From assembly GCA_940337035.1 (NCBI GenBank), contig OW679195.1, positions 171,898,015 through 171,962,014 of the forward strand: 64,000 bases of DNA, in the 5' to 3' direction. Below the pieces are notes generated by a model that saw only the letters and a program-made list of their open reading frames with translations, was not told the DNA's origin and ran no database searches. Every line of letters starts with the position of its first letter. Positions within the stretch are counted from its first letter, which is position 1. Source of the DNA: Agriotes lineatus. Taxonomy: Eukaryota > Arthropoda > Insecta > Coleoptera > Elateridae. A program made the translations under genes and the position numbers. Below are positions 53,673 to 64,000 of the stretch, one piece after another.

Positions 53673-55653
53673 CAGTGGCGTAACTTCAGATTTCGGGCCC
53701 ACCCGCGAAAATTTGTTGCGGGCCCCTTATAGGTCCTTAATAAAATCAAGTTGCAAAAACATCAATAATAATAATATTAGGCATTACAAAAACATGTATT
53801 AACTAAGATAGTTACAAAAATAAAAACGAGATTTAAAGCAATGTGCTTACGCCTGGCCTTAAAGTTTGCAAAATCTGTAATAACCTTTTGCAATTCCATT
53901 TTATCAGCTATCTCCGAATCAATGGACTTTAAAGAAGGTTTTCCAATCTTTCCTGATGAATACTCTTTCTGATATAATTTTTAATTTAGAGAAGCGTCTT
54001 TCAGCTGAAGCGACCGAAACAGGTAATGTTAAAAATTATAACAGTGCTGCCGCAATTTCAGGAAAAATTGATGATAAATTCCAAATATCGACTATTAAAT
54101 ACTTAGCAAGTTGTTTCACGCTTTTAAACTCTTTTAGCTTATCTTGATTATAAGAATTTTTTGCACAGGAGCAAACGTCTATAGGAAGTGAAGGGAAAGT
54201 AGCTTTTTATAAAATATTTTAAAAGCTGTTGCTTTGGAAAAGAGCTCTTTCTCAGTCATTTCGCAGTCTTTGGATTAAAAAAACTAAAAAGGTTTGCCGT
54301 GTGAAACAGATTCAAATCTCTGGCTTAACTGAGTTATTATATCTAAAGCACTATAAAAAATGTTGACTTTAAAATACCTATTAGAATCTGATAATCTTTG
54401 ATCTTCCAAAAGATAGTCAAAATGTCTTTTAACTTTCGGGCTGCGTTTATTTTTAAAGGTAGGATTTATTTTCCCATTGTTGGCTAAATTGGTTGCTTCT
54501 AATTCGACACTGAGGTAGTCACTTCGATATTTCTGTAAATACTCTAGAGGTTTTATAATACAGGTTGTAGCTTTCATGAAATCCGTGTCTGGTTTCTGTA
54601 GCATTTTTGAAGAGTTGTCAAATTCCCCCAAAATGTTATTCACTAAAACACAAAGAATCACAAATTCAAAATTATCGACGCTGGTTAGGATTCTTCTCTC
54701 CTCATCGCATTCTTCCTTTTTTATGTTAACATTGTTTTATTCAGAGCAGCAGTAATTTATTTAAAACGTAATTCAATTGCGGTGAGAGTTTGAGTTCCGG
54801 AAGACCATCGTATAAGGTTAAGTTTCTTTAATTTTGTAGCGGATTCGCTCGTAATGGAACTTAAAAGATCCCACCGATTTATACTTAATCCAAAAAATGT
54901 GTATATGTTTTGAGCAGTAGCAAAAAAAGATTAAATTGCTCTTACACCTTTAACTATATCATTAATCACCAAGTTGAGGTTATGCGCAGCGTAATCAACT
55001 TAACGCAATTGGTTAAGTAATTACTAGTTCGACACATGCGCCAATATTTAAACAAAAGAAAAATAACATATTTATAATTGAAAATGACTAATGCCTACTA
55101 AAAAATCAAAACTTCACTATATTCACACAGTTAAAATGCACAAATGTAAACAATAATGGACATATTGTCAATCGTGGCATTTTTTCGCGCCTTTACGGGA
55201 TTGTAGTTCGTAAAGTGCCTTACGGATTACGTATGAGTTTATTACGGTACAGTTGGCAACTGTGCTGCTAACAGAGTGAGGGTAGGGATCGGCGTCAAAA
55301 CAATCCATAAATCCAAAATTTGATGATCATGTTAAATTATAGTATTCTTACAATACAGGCGGTATTAGGTCAACTTAAATCAGCCTTACGACTCCAGGAA
55401 ATTCGCCACTTTCATTACCCTTTGCCCCATATTACAAAACAATCTGTCAGTTGGAGTTTAAACGCCGGCAATTCAAAACTACACTTGCTTTTTGCGTGGA
55501 CATCCCATTATGATAAAAATAAAAATAGGAAGATTTTTTCCTGCTTGCGTTTATTGAATGAAAGAAAAAGAAAATTAAGGGGCCCTCTGGGCCCCCTTGG
55601 GCGCAGGGCCCCCCCGCGGCCGCGGGGTCTGCGGGTACCAAGTTACACCACTG
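53673..55653 (-). mobile_element. hAT element with 8-bp duplication GTAACAAT
   Basis: The ends are CAGTGGCGTAACTTC and, complemented from the right, CAGTGGTGTAACTTG. GTAACAAT flanks both sides (53665-53672 and 55654-55661). Subterminal parts are GC-rich (GGGCCCC-type words). These are standard hAT marks. The minus strand carries a frameshifted transposase of the ZMYM1-like group. At 1981 bp it is shorter than an autonomous copy and has lost the N-terminus. Confidence 0.92.
53850..55000 (-). pseudogene. hAT transposase, broken
   Basis: Read leftward from about 55000: AAHNLNLVINDIVKGV, FFGLSINRWDLLSS, LKKLNLIRWSSGTQTLTAIE (middle of the catalytic domain, equivalent to the xxTRWxSRxxA block), then 54661-54284 (KPDTDFMKATTCIIKPLEYL and YFKVNIFYSALDIITQLSQR). 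The dimerisation block PVSVASAERRFSKLKIIS lies near 54010, and SIDSEIADKMELQKVITDF follows after a shift near 53930. The N-terminal zinc finger and first catalytic block are absent. Confidence 0.82.
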
Positions 55654-55661
55654 GTAACAAT

Positions 55662-56187
55662 GTCAATAAAGCAGCTGTAACAACTTACATAATTGTTTCA
55701 TGTCGCAGTTTGACTACTATCACAATTCCTGCATGCAACCAACTAAAAACATTCAACAGCCTACTGGGTGAGGAAACCGTATTTGCAATATTTTTAGACC
55801 TGAGCAGATCATGATTTCAATTTATTATAATTATTAGTATTAAATTTAATTTAAATGTGTACAGCCTGTTATTATGTTAGATGTTTGAATACTAGGTTGT
55901 CAAATATATTATATCTTATTAGGAGTACCGTAAGTAAAATAAAAGATCTAGTTTTCTGAATAATATTATTTCATTAATTAACACCAAATTAAGAAAATAT
56001 AAACAATCTTTAGCTACAAAAATTCCGAAACAAATTTCTGTGCGTCTTGTCTCCTACAATATTATGTTCCACGTTGATGTTTTTATAATAAACACGTAAA
56101 TTCTCAACCTTTGTGCAAAGGCAGAGTTGCTAATGTATGACATGAAAGTATTTCAAAATGTACGGCGAAGATGTAGCAAATATGTTT
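55662..56187. other. Unclassified spacer
   Basis: AT-rich, no repeat or gene recognised. A frame crossing the hAT border (55320-55814) joins unrelated sequence and is not a gene. Confidence 0.4.
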
Positions 56188-56189
56188 TA

Positions 56190-56845
56190 CTTCCTTTTAC
56201 GATAAAGGAAGTATTGGATTCACCCTAAAAATTCGAAATTGAATTTTCAATAGATCTTCACGTTTTCGAGTCCCCTGAACCCAAAAAAACATGTTTTTGT
56301 TCATTTGTCTGTCTGTGTGTGTGTCTGTCTGTCTGTGAACAGAATATCTCAAAAACGGAAAGAGTTATGACGGGTGAAAGTTTATCGTACTATGTAGATG
56401 AGACAGCAAGCTTTTGAAGAAAATCGCATAACCGGAAGTAGATGTTTACTCTTGTGATTTTTCAGTCTTTTTTCGATTTTTCAAAAACAGCTCTAACGAC
56501 TTTTTTCAAACTTTACATTTTGATTAAATTTTTAATGTGCATTGATGTGAGGTAGGTGATTTTCCAGTTGAATACTTCTAAAATGGGTTTCTTTTGTTTT
56601 TGTGTTTTTTTTTTATTAATTCTTATTTTAAATAGAACCCCCGATATATTATTACATTTTTGAATTCAGCTTAAAATTCTAGAGAAAATTTGTCTCTTGA
56701 ACTAACGGTCTATTTTGTACCGTTTTTGTAGAATTTGTATTTTTGAAAATTTTTGACAAATGCTTAAAAATTTAAAATCAAATGTTTGACTAATTATAAT
56801 ATCATTGTAAACGGAAGTTGTGTGCGTGTATCACACCAGATATTT
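56190..56845 (+). repeat. Dispersed 'ACTTCC' repeat, full copy
   Basis: Runs from TACTTCCTTTTACGATAAAG to GTGTGCGTGTATCACACCAG, parallel to 17644-18328 and 35114-35780. It is diverged in the middle, where a short deletion removes the CTTCATATATAAGTTTTGTG block. Confidence 0.86.
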
Positions 56846-56940
56846 TTTTATTTAGGTTTGAAAGCTATCATAACCTACAAATGTCGACATAGGCGCATCA
56901 TGCGAGCTGAAGTTTCTAATGTACCTTACTTCTGTCTGAG

Positions 56941-57212
56941 TAACACCCGTATTCATAGTCGTTCGCCAGCGGATCGCCGGCGACTCGCCGGAGTTTCGTT
57001 ATGAATAGTATGTTGGCGGCACTGTACGTCTATGTCAAATTCGAGGTGATCAGGTTAGGTTTTCAGTCAGTTTTGACAGAAACTGACACATAATCTAACC
57101 TGCTAACCTCGAATTTGACATAGACGTACAGTGCCACCAACATATTATTCATAACGAAACTCTGGCGAGTCGCCGGCGAGCCGCTGGCGAACGACTATGA
57201 ATACGGGTGTTA
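56941..57212. repeat. Foldback MITE, family A, complete copy with longer arms
   Basis: It starts TAACACCCGTATTCATAGTC and ends GACTATGAATACGGGTGTTA. The arms pass through GTTCGCCAGCGG, GACTCGCCGGAGTTTCGTTA and GGCACTGTACGTCTATGTCA and their complements, with a centre of about 40 bp containing CAGGTTAGG and CTGACAC. TA at both borders may be its target duplication. Confidence 0.88.
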
Positions 57213-57818
57213 GTATCTTACAAACATTTTTGTTAATTTAATATTCCTTAGTTCTTAGTTGTGATGTGTAGAATTATTATAGTATAAATAAATAGAGTAG
57301 TACACAGTCCTCAGGTAAGAAATTGCAATGCAACGCCAATGAACTTGAACAGTTCCTATAAATCGTACCAACATCGTAAAAAAACAAACTAAAAACAGTA
57401 CGATTAGAGGCCTCTTTAACGTACTGCTTTTGAGCTAAAACAGTGCGCTTAGAACGGCTTTATAAAACCGAAATAGAAAAACTATGTTAACATGTAATTA
57501 ATCTCAAAAACGTTATTTTGCTATACCAACATCATCAGTGGCATTGTAACGAATATTATTATGACTATTCAATTCACCTGTCATCTGTCAAAAAGTGACC
57601 AATGAAAATCCAGAATTCTGACGTTTCTTGACCGATCAAAAAAATATCAGTGGATATATCTTCCTAGAAGGTATTCAAGTGACTATTTTTAACAAATGCG
57701 ATTTTTATTAGAAAAAGTCAATATTAGTGTTCTGTTACTATAGAAATTGCGTAGTTTGTTGCTAGATTTACTGAAAACTAATTGGAAAAAGTAGTTTGGT
57801 TCATTAAATAGTCCCTCG
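57213..57818. other. Unclassified spacer
   Basis: No gene recognised. Short inverted words (GTACGATTAGAGGCC and AACGTACTG) near 57400-57440 are too short to call an element. Confidence 0.35.
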
Positions 57819-57997
57819 AATACCATTCTTAGTCAAAGTTAAGTAGATTATTTTTGCGGTGGTATCACTACTCATGTCCATTGCGCTTGGGATTAGGACT
57901 CGTGCTAGCGCACTCGTCCTAATCGTACCAAAGCGCAATGGACATTCGTGACACCACCGCAAAAATAGTCGACATAACTTTGACTACTCATGGTATT
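57819..57997. repeat. Foldback element, family C
   Basis: The arms AATACCA, AGTCAAAGTTA, ATTTTTGCGGTGGT, TGTCCATTGCGCTTGG and AGGACG/TCGTCCT-type words pair around a GTGCTAGCGCAC centre. The total is 179 bp, with a loop of zero to a few bases. It is non-coding and unrelated in sequence to families A and B. Confidence 0.82.
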
Positions 57998-59291
57998 ATA
58001 AGTGATAGTATTTTTCCATAAGAATATATATATATATATATATATATCAGCGCTACAGGCCATGATGGCCCTTGGCTTCTATCATTTTAATGGCTTCTTT
58101 CCATTTCATTCGATCTTTTGCTCTAGTTCTCCAATCTGTTACTCCTGCTTCTTCTAAATCGTTTTTTGCCTCTTGTAACCAGTTTTTCTTTAGACGTCCT
58201 TTTCTCCTTTTGCCAACTTCTCCTCCATACAGTAGTTTTTGTACAATTCTTTGCTGTGGCATTCGGATAACGTGGCCCAACCACCTAGCCCTCTGTGCTC
58301 GAACCTTTTGCACAATTCCTGGTTTCCCATACATCTCCATTATCTCCTTATTCGTACGTCTGCGCCATATTCCTTTGGCTGTTTTAACGCCACCAAACAT
58401 CTTTCTTAAAACTCTTCTTTCCCATATCGCTAGTTTATTTTCATTTTGTTTGGTCATTATCCACGTTTCGCTTGCATATAGGACAGCTGGTCGTACTATT
58501 GACTCATATGCATGAATTTTGACTGCTCTAGATGTGCTTTTTGTCTTTAGAATCTTCGATAGTGATCCGACTGCTCTGTTTCCTTTTAAGATCCTTTTGT
58601 CTATTTCATTATCTTCCTGACTTTTGTTTGTTACTGTTACACCCAAATAGGGATGTGCGGTACGATCCGATATTTTGAAGTACCGGTACTTTGTCTTCCG
58701 ATACTCGATATTTTGTACCGGTATTTCAGTCAGCGATCCAATCCAATACGATTTATTTTTGGTCAGTATCGGATCGGCAGGACCGATCTTGGATTTTTGC
58801 CGCCTGTCTAGAAATAATTCATCTTTTGGCTAAATAATAAATTTTTTTATTTTTAATATAAAAAGTTTTAAAACTATAAATTTTGAAAAAACCAAAGGAA
58901 AAAGGTCCAAAATATGCCCTTTTCTTCAAGGGTAAAAACCTAAGCCATGTGCAAATATTACTTTTATTGAACTAACAGTTCTTGAAGTCTTAAATGGTCG
59001 AACTTTCAATAAGTCATTTTCAGCTTCTACAAACGCAAGAACAAAAATCAAAACAAAATGATTTCGCTGAGCCGAAATGTTTCTGTTTAATCTGTGTACG
59101 TATTACGCTTCGGATTTCGACTGGTACAGCAAAATTGTAATTAATGAATTGTAAAATAATGACTAATTCTGGTGAACTGGAACTCTCATGTATCTCAACA
59201 AATTTTATGGTTTAACAGTTCTGTTTTTTTATCAGTTTTCTTCTATTATTCAGTGAAATTGTGGTTTATATTGTGTTTTTTTAAAACAAAT

Positions 59292-59590
59292 ATGCCACCT
59301 TCAACCAGTAACGTTTGGAAAGTATTTATTAAGACAGATTCTCGAGGAAAATGCAGACTGTGTCAGTGTGAAGTTACAGGGTTTTCCGATTGCTGTTCAC
59401 CATGTATCAATTGTGTTTCACTATTTGTCAAATGTAATTCCCATTTGTCAATATTGACAAGTGTTGACAAGAGGGAAAATCATTTGAGATAAAGTGGAAC
59501 ACAACTGATACATGGGGAAAAGCAATCGGAAAACACTGTAAAAGTTCAGACGGAACTACAAATTTAAGAACAGTTCGAAAACGAAAAGAT
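59292..59590 (+). pseudogene. hAT transposase N-terminus: BED zinc finger, split by a MITE
   Basis: MPPSTSNVWKVFIKTDSRGK then CRLCQCEVT gives the aromatic and CxxC half of a BED finger. After a 150-bp insertion, DGTTNLRTVRKRK follows, the GTxNLxxHxxxxH half in which the expected histidines are not visible. The rest of the transposase is absent. BED fingers bind the element's own ends. Confidence 0.72.
59382..59533. repeat. Small MITE inside the BED finger
   Basis: GTTTTCCGATTGCT on the left and AGCAATCGGAAAAC on the right form 14-bp TIRs; similarity continues inward (CATGTATCAATTGTGTTTC and its complement). About 150 bp long. It splits the zinc finger between the CxxC half and the DGTTNLR half. 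No target duplication was fixed. Confidence 0.75.
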
Positions 59591-62500
59591 AAAAATGGCC
59601 ATAATTTATTTGTTTCTAAAAATAACTATATCAAATGGTATATCGTTAGAATCGTTAAAAAATTGCATTTTTTATGAAGTCATGGTCGACTATGGTTTCC
59701 ATTAGAAAAAACACGCGTTTGTGTCATAACTCAAAAATTATAGCTTAAAGAAAAAATTTGGTTGGACTGTGTTATTAAGCTCATAATTGTCTACAACTTT
59801 TTCCTTTACACATTTTTTCTAAAGTCAATAATAACAGAGCTATAGGCACCGAACAAAATTAGAAAAAAATCATTTTTGCGAAATATCTAGTTAGTCTTGC
59901 ATTTTTTCCAAAAACAAAAAGCTTATTAAATTGAGTTCGTAAAACTGCAATTCTTTCCCCATTTAACCGTCTCTCTATCTCCAATACTTTCCGCGATCCC
60001 CATGCTAAACATTCAAATAAACTCACCCTGTATGCTTTTAATGTTTCAGTTATTATAGTTATGTTAGTTTTAAAGTTTTTGAGCGTTTATATGTATACTA
60101 TTTAATAAATGTATTTCTAATACTGATTTTTCAATTGTTGATTTCTTGATTGTTACGCCACTATTATTGCTAAACTTCTATTTGCTATAGTAGGACTGGA
60201 AGTGTGGCATAAATAAATTTAGAAAATATCCCGGATCGATTGTGTACCTACCGGTATTTCATGTACCGGTACTTTTGTATACGATACTGCTCCGAACCGG
60301 TACTTGTAAGTCGATACGATACGATACGATGGTACCGGTACTTTTCGGTGTATCGAACATCCCTACACCCAAATACTCAAAGCTTTCAACTTTCTCAAAA
60401 ATATATTCTCTTTCTGTTACTCGGATCTTTATGTATTTGTTTTCTTTCGTCACTTCAGACTGCATTTCCATAAGCTTAGTTTTTTCTGTGTTTATTCGTA
60501 GTCCATACTTCCTCGCTTCTTTTTCAAACTTAGCAAAAATCTTCTCTAGTTCCTGCCGTGATCTTGTTAATATTGCTATATCATCGGCGTATGCTACAAG
60601 TTGGTGTTTATTATGGTACAGTGTTCCAGTAGTTTGGATTCCACTTTCTCTTATTATTGCTTCTAGCACTAAATTAAATAGGTCTGTGGATAATGGCTCT
60701 CCTTGCCTTAACCCTTTTTTTACTGTAAATTGATGTGAGAAACTTCCTTCTACTACGATTTTATTTTTTGTGTCATATAAAGTCATCTTTATCAGGTTGA
60801 TCAATTTCTCTGGTATTCTTAGCTTTATTAGTGCCTCGTACAACTTCTCTCGAGTTATTGAATCGTACGCTTGCTTAAAATCAATAAAGAGAATATATAA
60901 TGGCAGCTTTCTTTCGCAGCTATTGTTTTGTATTGCTTTTAGTGTAACAATTTGGTCAGTTGTCGATCTCCCCGGTCTAAAGCCTCCTTGATATTCTCCC
61001 ACCACTTCATCTTCATATCGTTTTAATCTATTGCGTATTATTTTAGCTAATATCTTATATGTCACGTCTTGTAGTGCAATCCCCCTGTAATTTTCACATT
61101 TTGTCTTATCGCCTTTTTTCCAAAACGGGCATATCACTGCGCTTCTCCATTGTTCCGGCATAATTTCTTCTCTCCATATCCTCCAAATAAGCTGCTGCAG
61201 TTTTTTGTGTAACTGTGCTCCTCCTTGCTTCAAAATTTCTGCCGGGATCCCATTCTCTCCTGGACTTTTGTTATTCTTAATTTCTCTTATTTCGTTTTCT
61301 ATTTCTTGTTCTGTTGGCTCTTCAATTTCTTCCTGTTCTTCATCTTGCATATATTCTGGTGATCTCTTACCTTCTTCTACTGGTTGTTGTACTATGTCTT
61401 CTTCTTGCTCATTTAACAATTGTTCAAAATAATGTGCCCATCTACTTAGTTTTCCTTCTATTTCTCCCAGAAGTAACCCTTCTTCATTTCTACAATAAAT
61501 AGTCTGGGTGGTTCTAGGTTGCCTTGAGTTCTTCACCTCTTGATAGTAGTTTCTTATTTCCTTATTTGTGTAATAATCTTCTATCATCTTTAGCTGTTTC
61601 TGTTGGTGCTTCTCCTTTTTTTCCCGACAAATTCGTTTGGCTAAATTTCTTTTTCCGTTATAGCTTGCTTCCGTTTCTCGAGTCCTATTTTTATCTCGTT
61701 CCAGTTTTGCTTTGTTTCTTGCGGCAAGGGCTTCTTTGCACTCCTCGTCAAACCATTCACCTCCTCTTTTATATTTTTTATTTCCTAAGCAAATTTTTGC
61801 TGATTCGACCATTGTTGATTGTATTTTTTCCCATTCTTCTTCTATACCCTGGGGTTTGGCGCTCTCTGTTACTAACCTATTTTTTATCTCTTTTTCTAGT
61901 TGTTCCTTTACCTCTGATTCTAGGAGTTTTTCGATGTCGTACTGTTGTCTGTCCTTCTTAGTTGGTTTTTGTTCTGGCAATTCTTGTCTAAGTTTAGTTA
62001 TGACTAATATATGGTCGCTATGTGCATCCGCTCCTCTGTTACTTCTGCAATCCTTTATTGTAGTGAAATGTTTGCTTCCTATAAGTACATGGTCGATTTG
62101 GTTTACTGCTTGACCGTTTGGAGAAACCCACGTTGCTTTATGTATATTCTTGTGGTCGAAGCATGTGCTGACTATTCTCATTTGATTTTCCGCTGCAAAT
62201 TCAATTAGTTTTTTACCATTCCCGTTACTCTGCTCGTGTAGGCTTTTCCCTCCCGTTACTTTATGGTACAGTTGCTCTCTACCAACCTTGGCATTTAGAT
62301 CTCCCAGTATTATTTTTAGGTCATATCTAGGTATAGCTTCTAAAATCTCACTTACTTTTTCGTAAAATTCATTTTTTGTCTCCAAGTCCTTTTCTTCTGT
62401 AGGAGCGTGTCCATTTATGATGCTTATCTTCCTATACTTTTCACGTATTCTTACGTAACATAACCTGTCAGATATCGCTTTATAGTCCACTACCAGTCTT

Positions 62501-63261
62501 TTTATTTTTTCACTTATTATGAATCCAACACCAAAGTATGTTTTTTCTTCCGCTCTTGAAAAAAACTTTTTTCCCTAGGTTTATTACTTCACTCCCTAGC
62601 TGTTTTGTCTCTTGTAAAGCTAGTATGTCTAGTTTGTACTCGTCCATTATTACTTCTAGATTTTTTAATGCTCCTTCCTCATATGTGCTTCTTACATTCC
62701 ATGTCCCTATTTTTAGTTCTTTACTCTCTCCTTTTCTTTGGATCCCCAATTCTTCTATTCTCTTTAACCACTTCTGTATTTCTACTTCCTTCCTCTTCAG
62801 ATTTGACAATTTCTTTAGTTTTCCTACTGTATATTTAATCACCCTCCTGTCTTTTCTTTGATCGTAGTTTTGTAATTTATTTGTTAATCGTATTTCCTGT
62901 TTTAGTTCTGATCTTTCCTTTTCTCGTTCGTCTTCCGCTTTATTTTGTTGTTTCCTTAGTTCGGTTAGTTCACTCAAAGCATTTCTTACTTTCAGAATTA
63001 AATTTGGTGTATTATCTTTAAGTTCTTTCAGTTCTTTTAAGAGACGTTCGTGTTCTGATCCTTTATCTAATAGACTTGTCTGTCTGGGACGCTGATCCGT
63101 CCGGGACGCTGTTTCAGCAGCCAAACCGTATGAGATAGAGAAAAAAGTTATTAAAGTTATATGTTTGGAATGGTCATGTCAGCTCAGGAACCGAATTTCA
63201 GTCACGTGACACTTCCGGTTTTCGAGAAATCACAAAAAAGACCGTTTTTCAAATAGAACGC

Positions 63262-63378
63262 GTATTAAGGAGCTGCGACCCGCTGCGCCTTAAAACGTCG
63301 ATCGGGTTAGGCAACCACTTTGACACCTTCCAGGTCTGGGTGGTTGCCTAACCGATCGAGGTTTGAAGGCGCGTTAAA
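63262..63378. repeat. Hairpin in the leader of the RTE-type LINE
   Basis: CGATCGGGTTAGGCAACCAC (from 63299) pairs with GTGGTTGCCTAACCGATCG (63341-63359) around a loop of about 23 bases; CGCTGCGCCTT and AAGGCGCG extend the stem. It is absent from the related leader at 52822-53185 and may be a small insertion or a regulatory RNA structure. Confidence 0.7.
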
Positions 63379-63784
63379 TGAGACATTTGTCTCACTGGAC
63401 TGCTAGTTGTAATGATAATATAAATTTCTCCAATCGCTCTGTTTCCATATTTTATACTGGCGTATTGTATTTGTACATTCCAATCTCTAACAATAATTTG
63501 ACCCGCGCGCACCTTTATTTAATCGGCACTACGCCCGTGTTTACAATTTATCGCGTTAGTTGGGTTATGTTTTCGAAATTGATATTTCCCTTAATCCTTT
63601 TAGCAGTTTTAATTTAGAACTTTAAAACTTCCGTCACTGTTTTTACTTCACTTTACACTTCACTATTTACACAACTTTTTTTTAATTTCGGTCGTTTATT
63701 CTGTTTATATATCACTTTTAATTTCGCGTAAAGCGGAGCCGCGCACGCACGGTTATCACGCCGTTACATCAATCCATAAGAATA

Positions 63785-64000
63785 ACAGTTATAAAATAAT
63801 ATTTTAGTTTGAATTTTTTAGGTATAACATCTTTAGCCGTTTACACGTGTACCACCCTTAAACGAGGGATGAACACAGCCCTAGCTAGCTCAAACCCTCG
63901 GCAGAATAAAGACCAGGCAGCGGATCTTAAGGTTACAAAAAAAAACTTAATAAGTTTAATACAACTGGGCGCCAGTCATTATCCACAACAAAAACACAAG
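63785..64000. other. Unclassified right edge of the window
   Basis: AT-rich with one GC-richer patch (AAACGAGGGATGAACACAGC near 63860). No gene or repeat recognised in the 216 bp available. Confidence 0.35.

Larger units (their letters stand above)
58648..60365 (+). mobile_element. hAT-type element in the LINE, 8-bp duplication CACCCAAA
   Basis: The ends are TAGGGATGTGCGG and, complemented from the right, TAGGGATGTTCGA. CACCCAAA flanks both sides (58640-58647 and 60366-60373). Removing it restores the LINE reading ESFEYLGV/TVTNKS. The subterminal regions are full of GTACCGGTAC and TCGATAC words. The interior has only the start of a BED-finger transposase (59292-59590), so it is non-autonomous. 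Confidence 0.92.
58053..63124 (-). pseudogene. RTE-type endonuclease-reverse transcriptase, one frameshift, one insert
   Basis: ATG at 63124. The start MAAETASRTDQRPRQTSLLD leads into a charged coiled coil (LLKELKELK to about residue 120). Endonuclease: LKIGTWNVRS, LDILALQETK, then a frameshift in an A-run near 62545, IILGDLNAKVGRE, NQIDHVLIG and DAHSDHILVI hold the catalytic residues. RT: GENGIPAEILKQGG, RPGRSTTDQI, LFIDFKQAYDSI, GLRQGEPLSTDLF, and the palm box LVAYADDIAIL at about 60590. The tail resumes after the hAT insert at 58639 (NKSQEDNEIDKRILKGNRAV; ARWLGHVIRMP) and stops at 58053. Without the insert it encodes about 1,115 residues. It would nick DNA and copy the element RNA. Confidence 0.92.
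58027..63772 (-). mobile_element. Full-length RTE-type LINE with 12-bp target duplication
   Basis: TCCATAAGAATA flanks the element at 58015-58026 and 63773-63784. On the minus strand it runs from a 648-bp leader (63772-63125) through one long ORF to a short 3' end with an (AT)n tail (58027-58048), the simple-repeat tail typical of RTE elements. Damage is limited to one frameshift near 62545 and a hAT insertion at 58648-60365. The perfect duplication and long open frames suggest a fairly recent insertion. Confidence 0.92.

Noticed and set aside
55320..55814. 164-codon plus-strand frame
   Set aside because: It crosses the right border and GC-rich end of the hAT element into flanking DNA, so it joins unrelated sequences; no domain recognised.
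58027..58048. Independent (AT)n microsatellite
   Set aside because: It lies exactly between the LINE 3' end and the left target duplicate, so it is best read as the LINE's simple-repeat tail.
60242..62208. Several plus-strand frames with hydrophobic peptides
   Set aside because: They are antisense shadows of the long LINE reverse transcriptase frame on the minus strand.

Overview
The window looks like a piece of a large, AT-rich, intron-bearing arthropod genome, most likely an insect and possibly a beetle. The reasons are spliced exons with consensus GT/AG borders, two BEL/Pao LTR retrotransposons, mariner, pogo, hAT, P-like and Helitron DNA transposons, Penelope-like elements, RTE- and CR1/Jockey-type LINEs, and long introns packed with nested insertions. 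Nothing looks bacterial. The species call is inference.

Host gene. One plus-strand gene can be followed through the first 25 kb. Exons at 689-822, 882-1294 and 2565-2761 join in frame and encode a divergent FAF1/Caspar-like UAS (thioredoxin-fold) region. Exons at 18848-19438, 19481-19612, 23514-23776 and 24199-25153 join in frame and encode 646 residues with a Gly/Ala-rich, probably membrane-inserting middle; this part resembles the insect DUF4781 family. The two blocks are separated by 16 kb of transposons. Their codon phases do not match directly, so either an exon is missing or these are two genes.

Region by region. 1.3-2.6 kb: intron with a foldback element. 2.8-18.8 kb: a dead RTE-type LINE (4.8-9.5 kb) split by a CR1/Jockey fragment, a dispersed repeat and a mariner that itself holds a 768-bp palindrome with no spacer; a non-autonomous Helitron with canonical ends (9674-11057); a Penelope-like fragment split by a pogo-like element that is split by a mariner; then foldback and TIR elements. 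19.6-23.5 kb: intron with a second mariner. 26-31 kb: minus-strand LINE debris. 32.4-42.6 kb: one minus-strand Penelope-like element split by a long-TIR transposon carrying a small spliced zinc-motif gene (33778-36453) and by a BEL/Pao element with both LTRs and a 5-bp target duplication (36499-42445). 42.6-44.8 kb: inverted Penelope-like debris with a hAT-type MITE. 45.4-51.2 kb: CR1-like LINE, P-element-like transposase fragment, and a second, 3'-truncated BEL/Pao. 51.2-58 kb: several MITEs, a hAT with an 8-bp duplication (53673-55653) and foldbacks. 58027-63772: a full-length minus-strand RTE-type LINE with a 12-bp target duplication, carrying a hAT insertion.

Almost everything outside the host exons is transposon-derived, and most of it is dead. 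Many target-site duplications and reading-frame joins can be read directly, so the relative order of insertions is well resolved. Family names come from recognised motifs rather than database searches.
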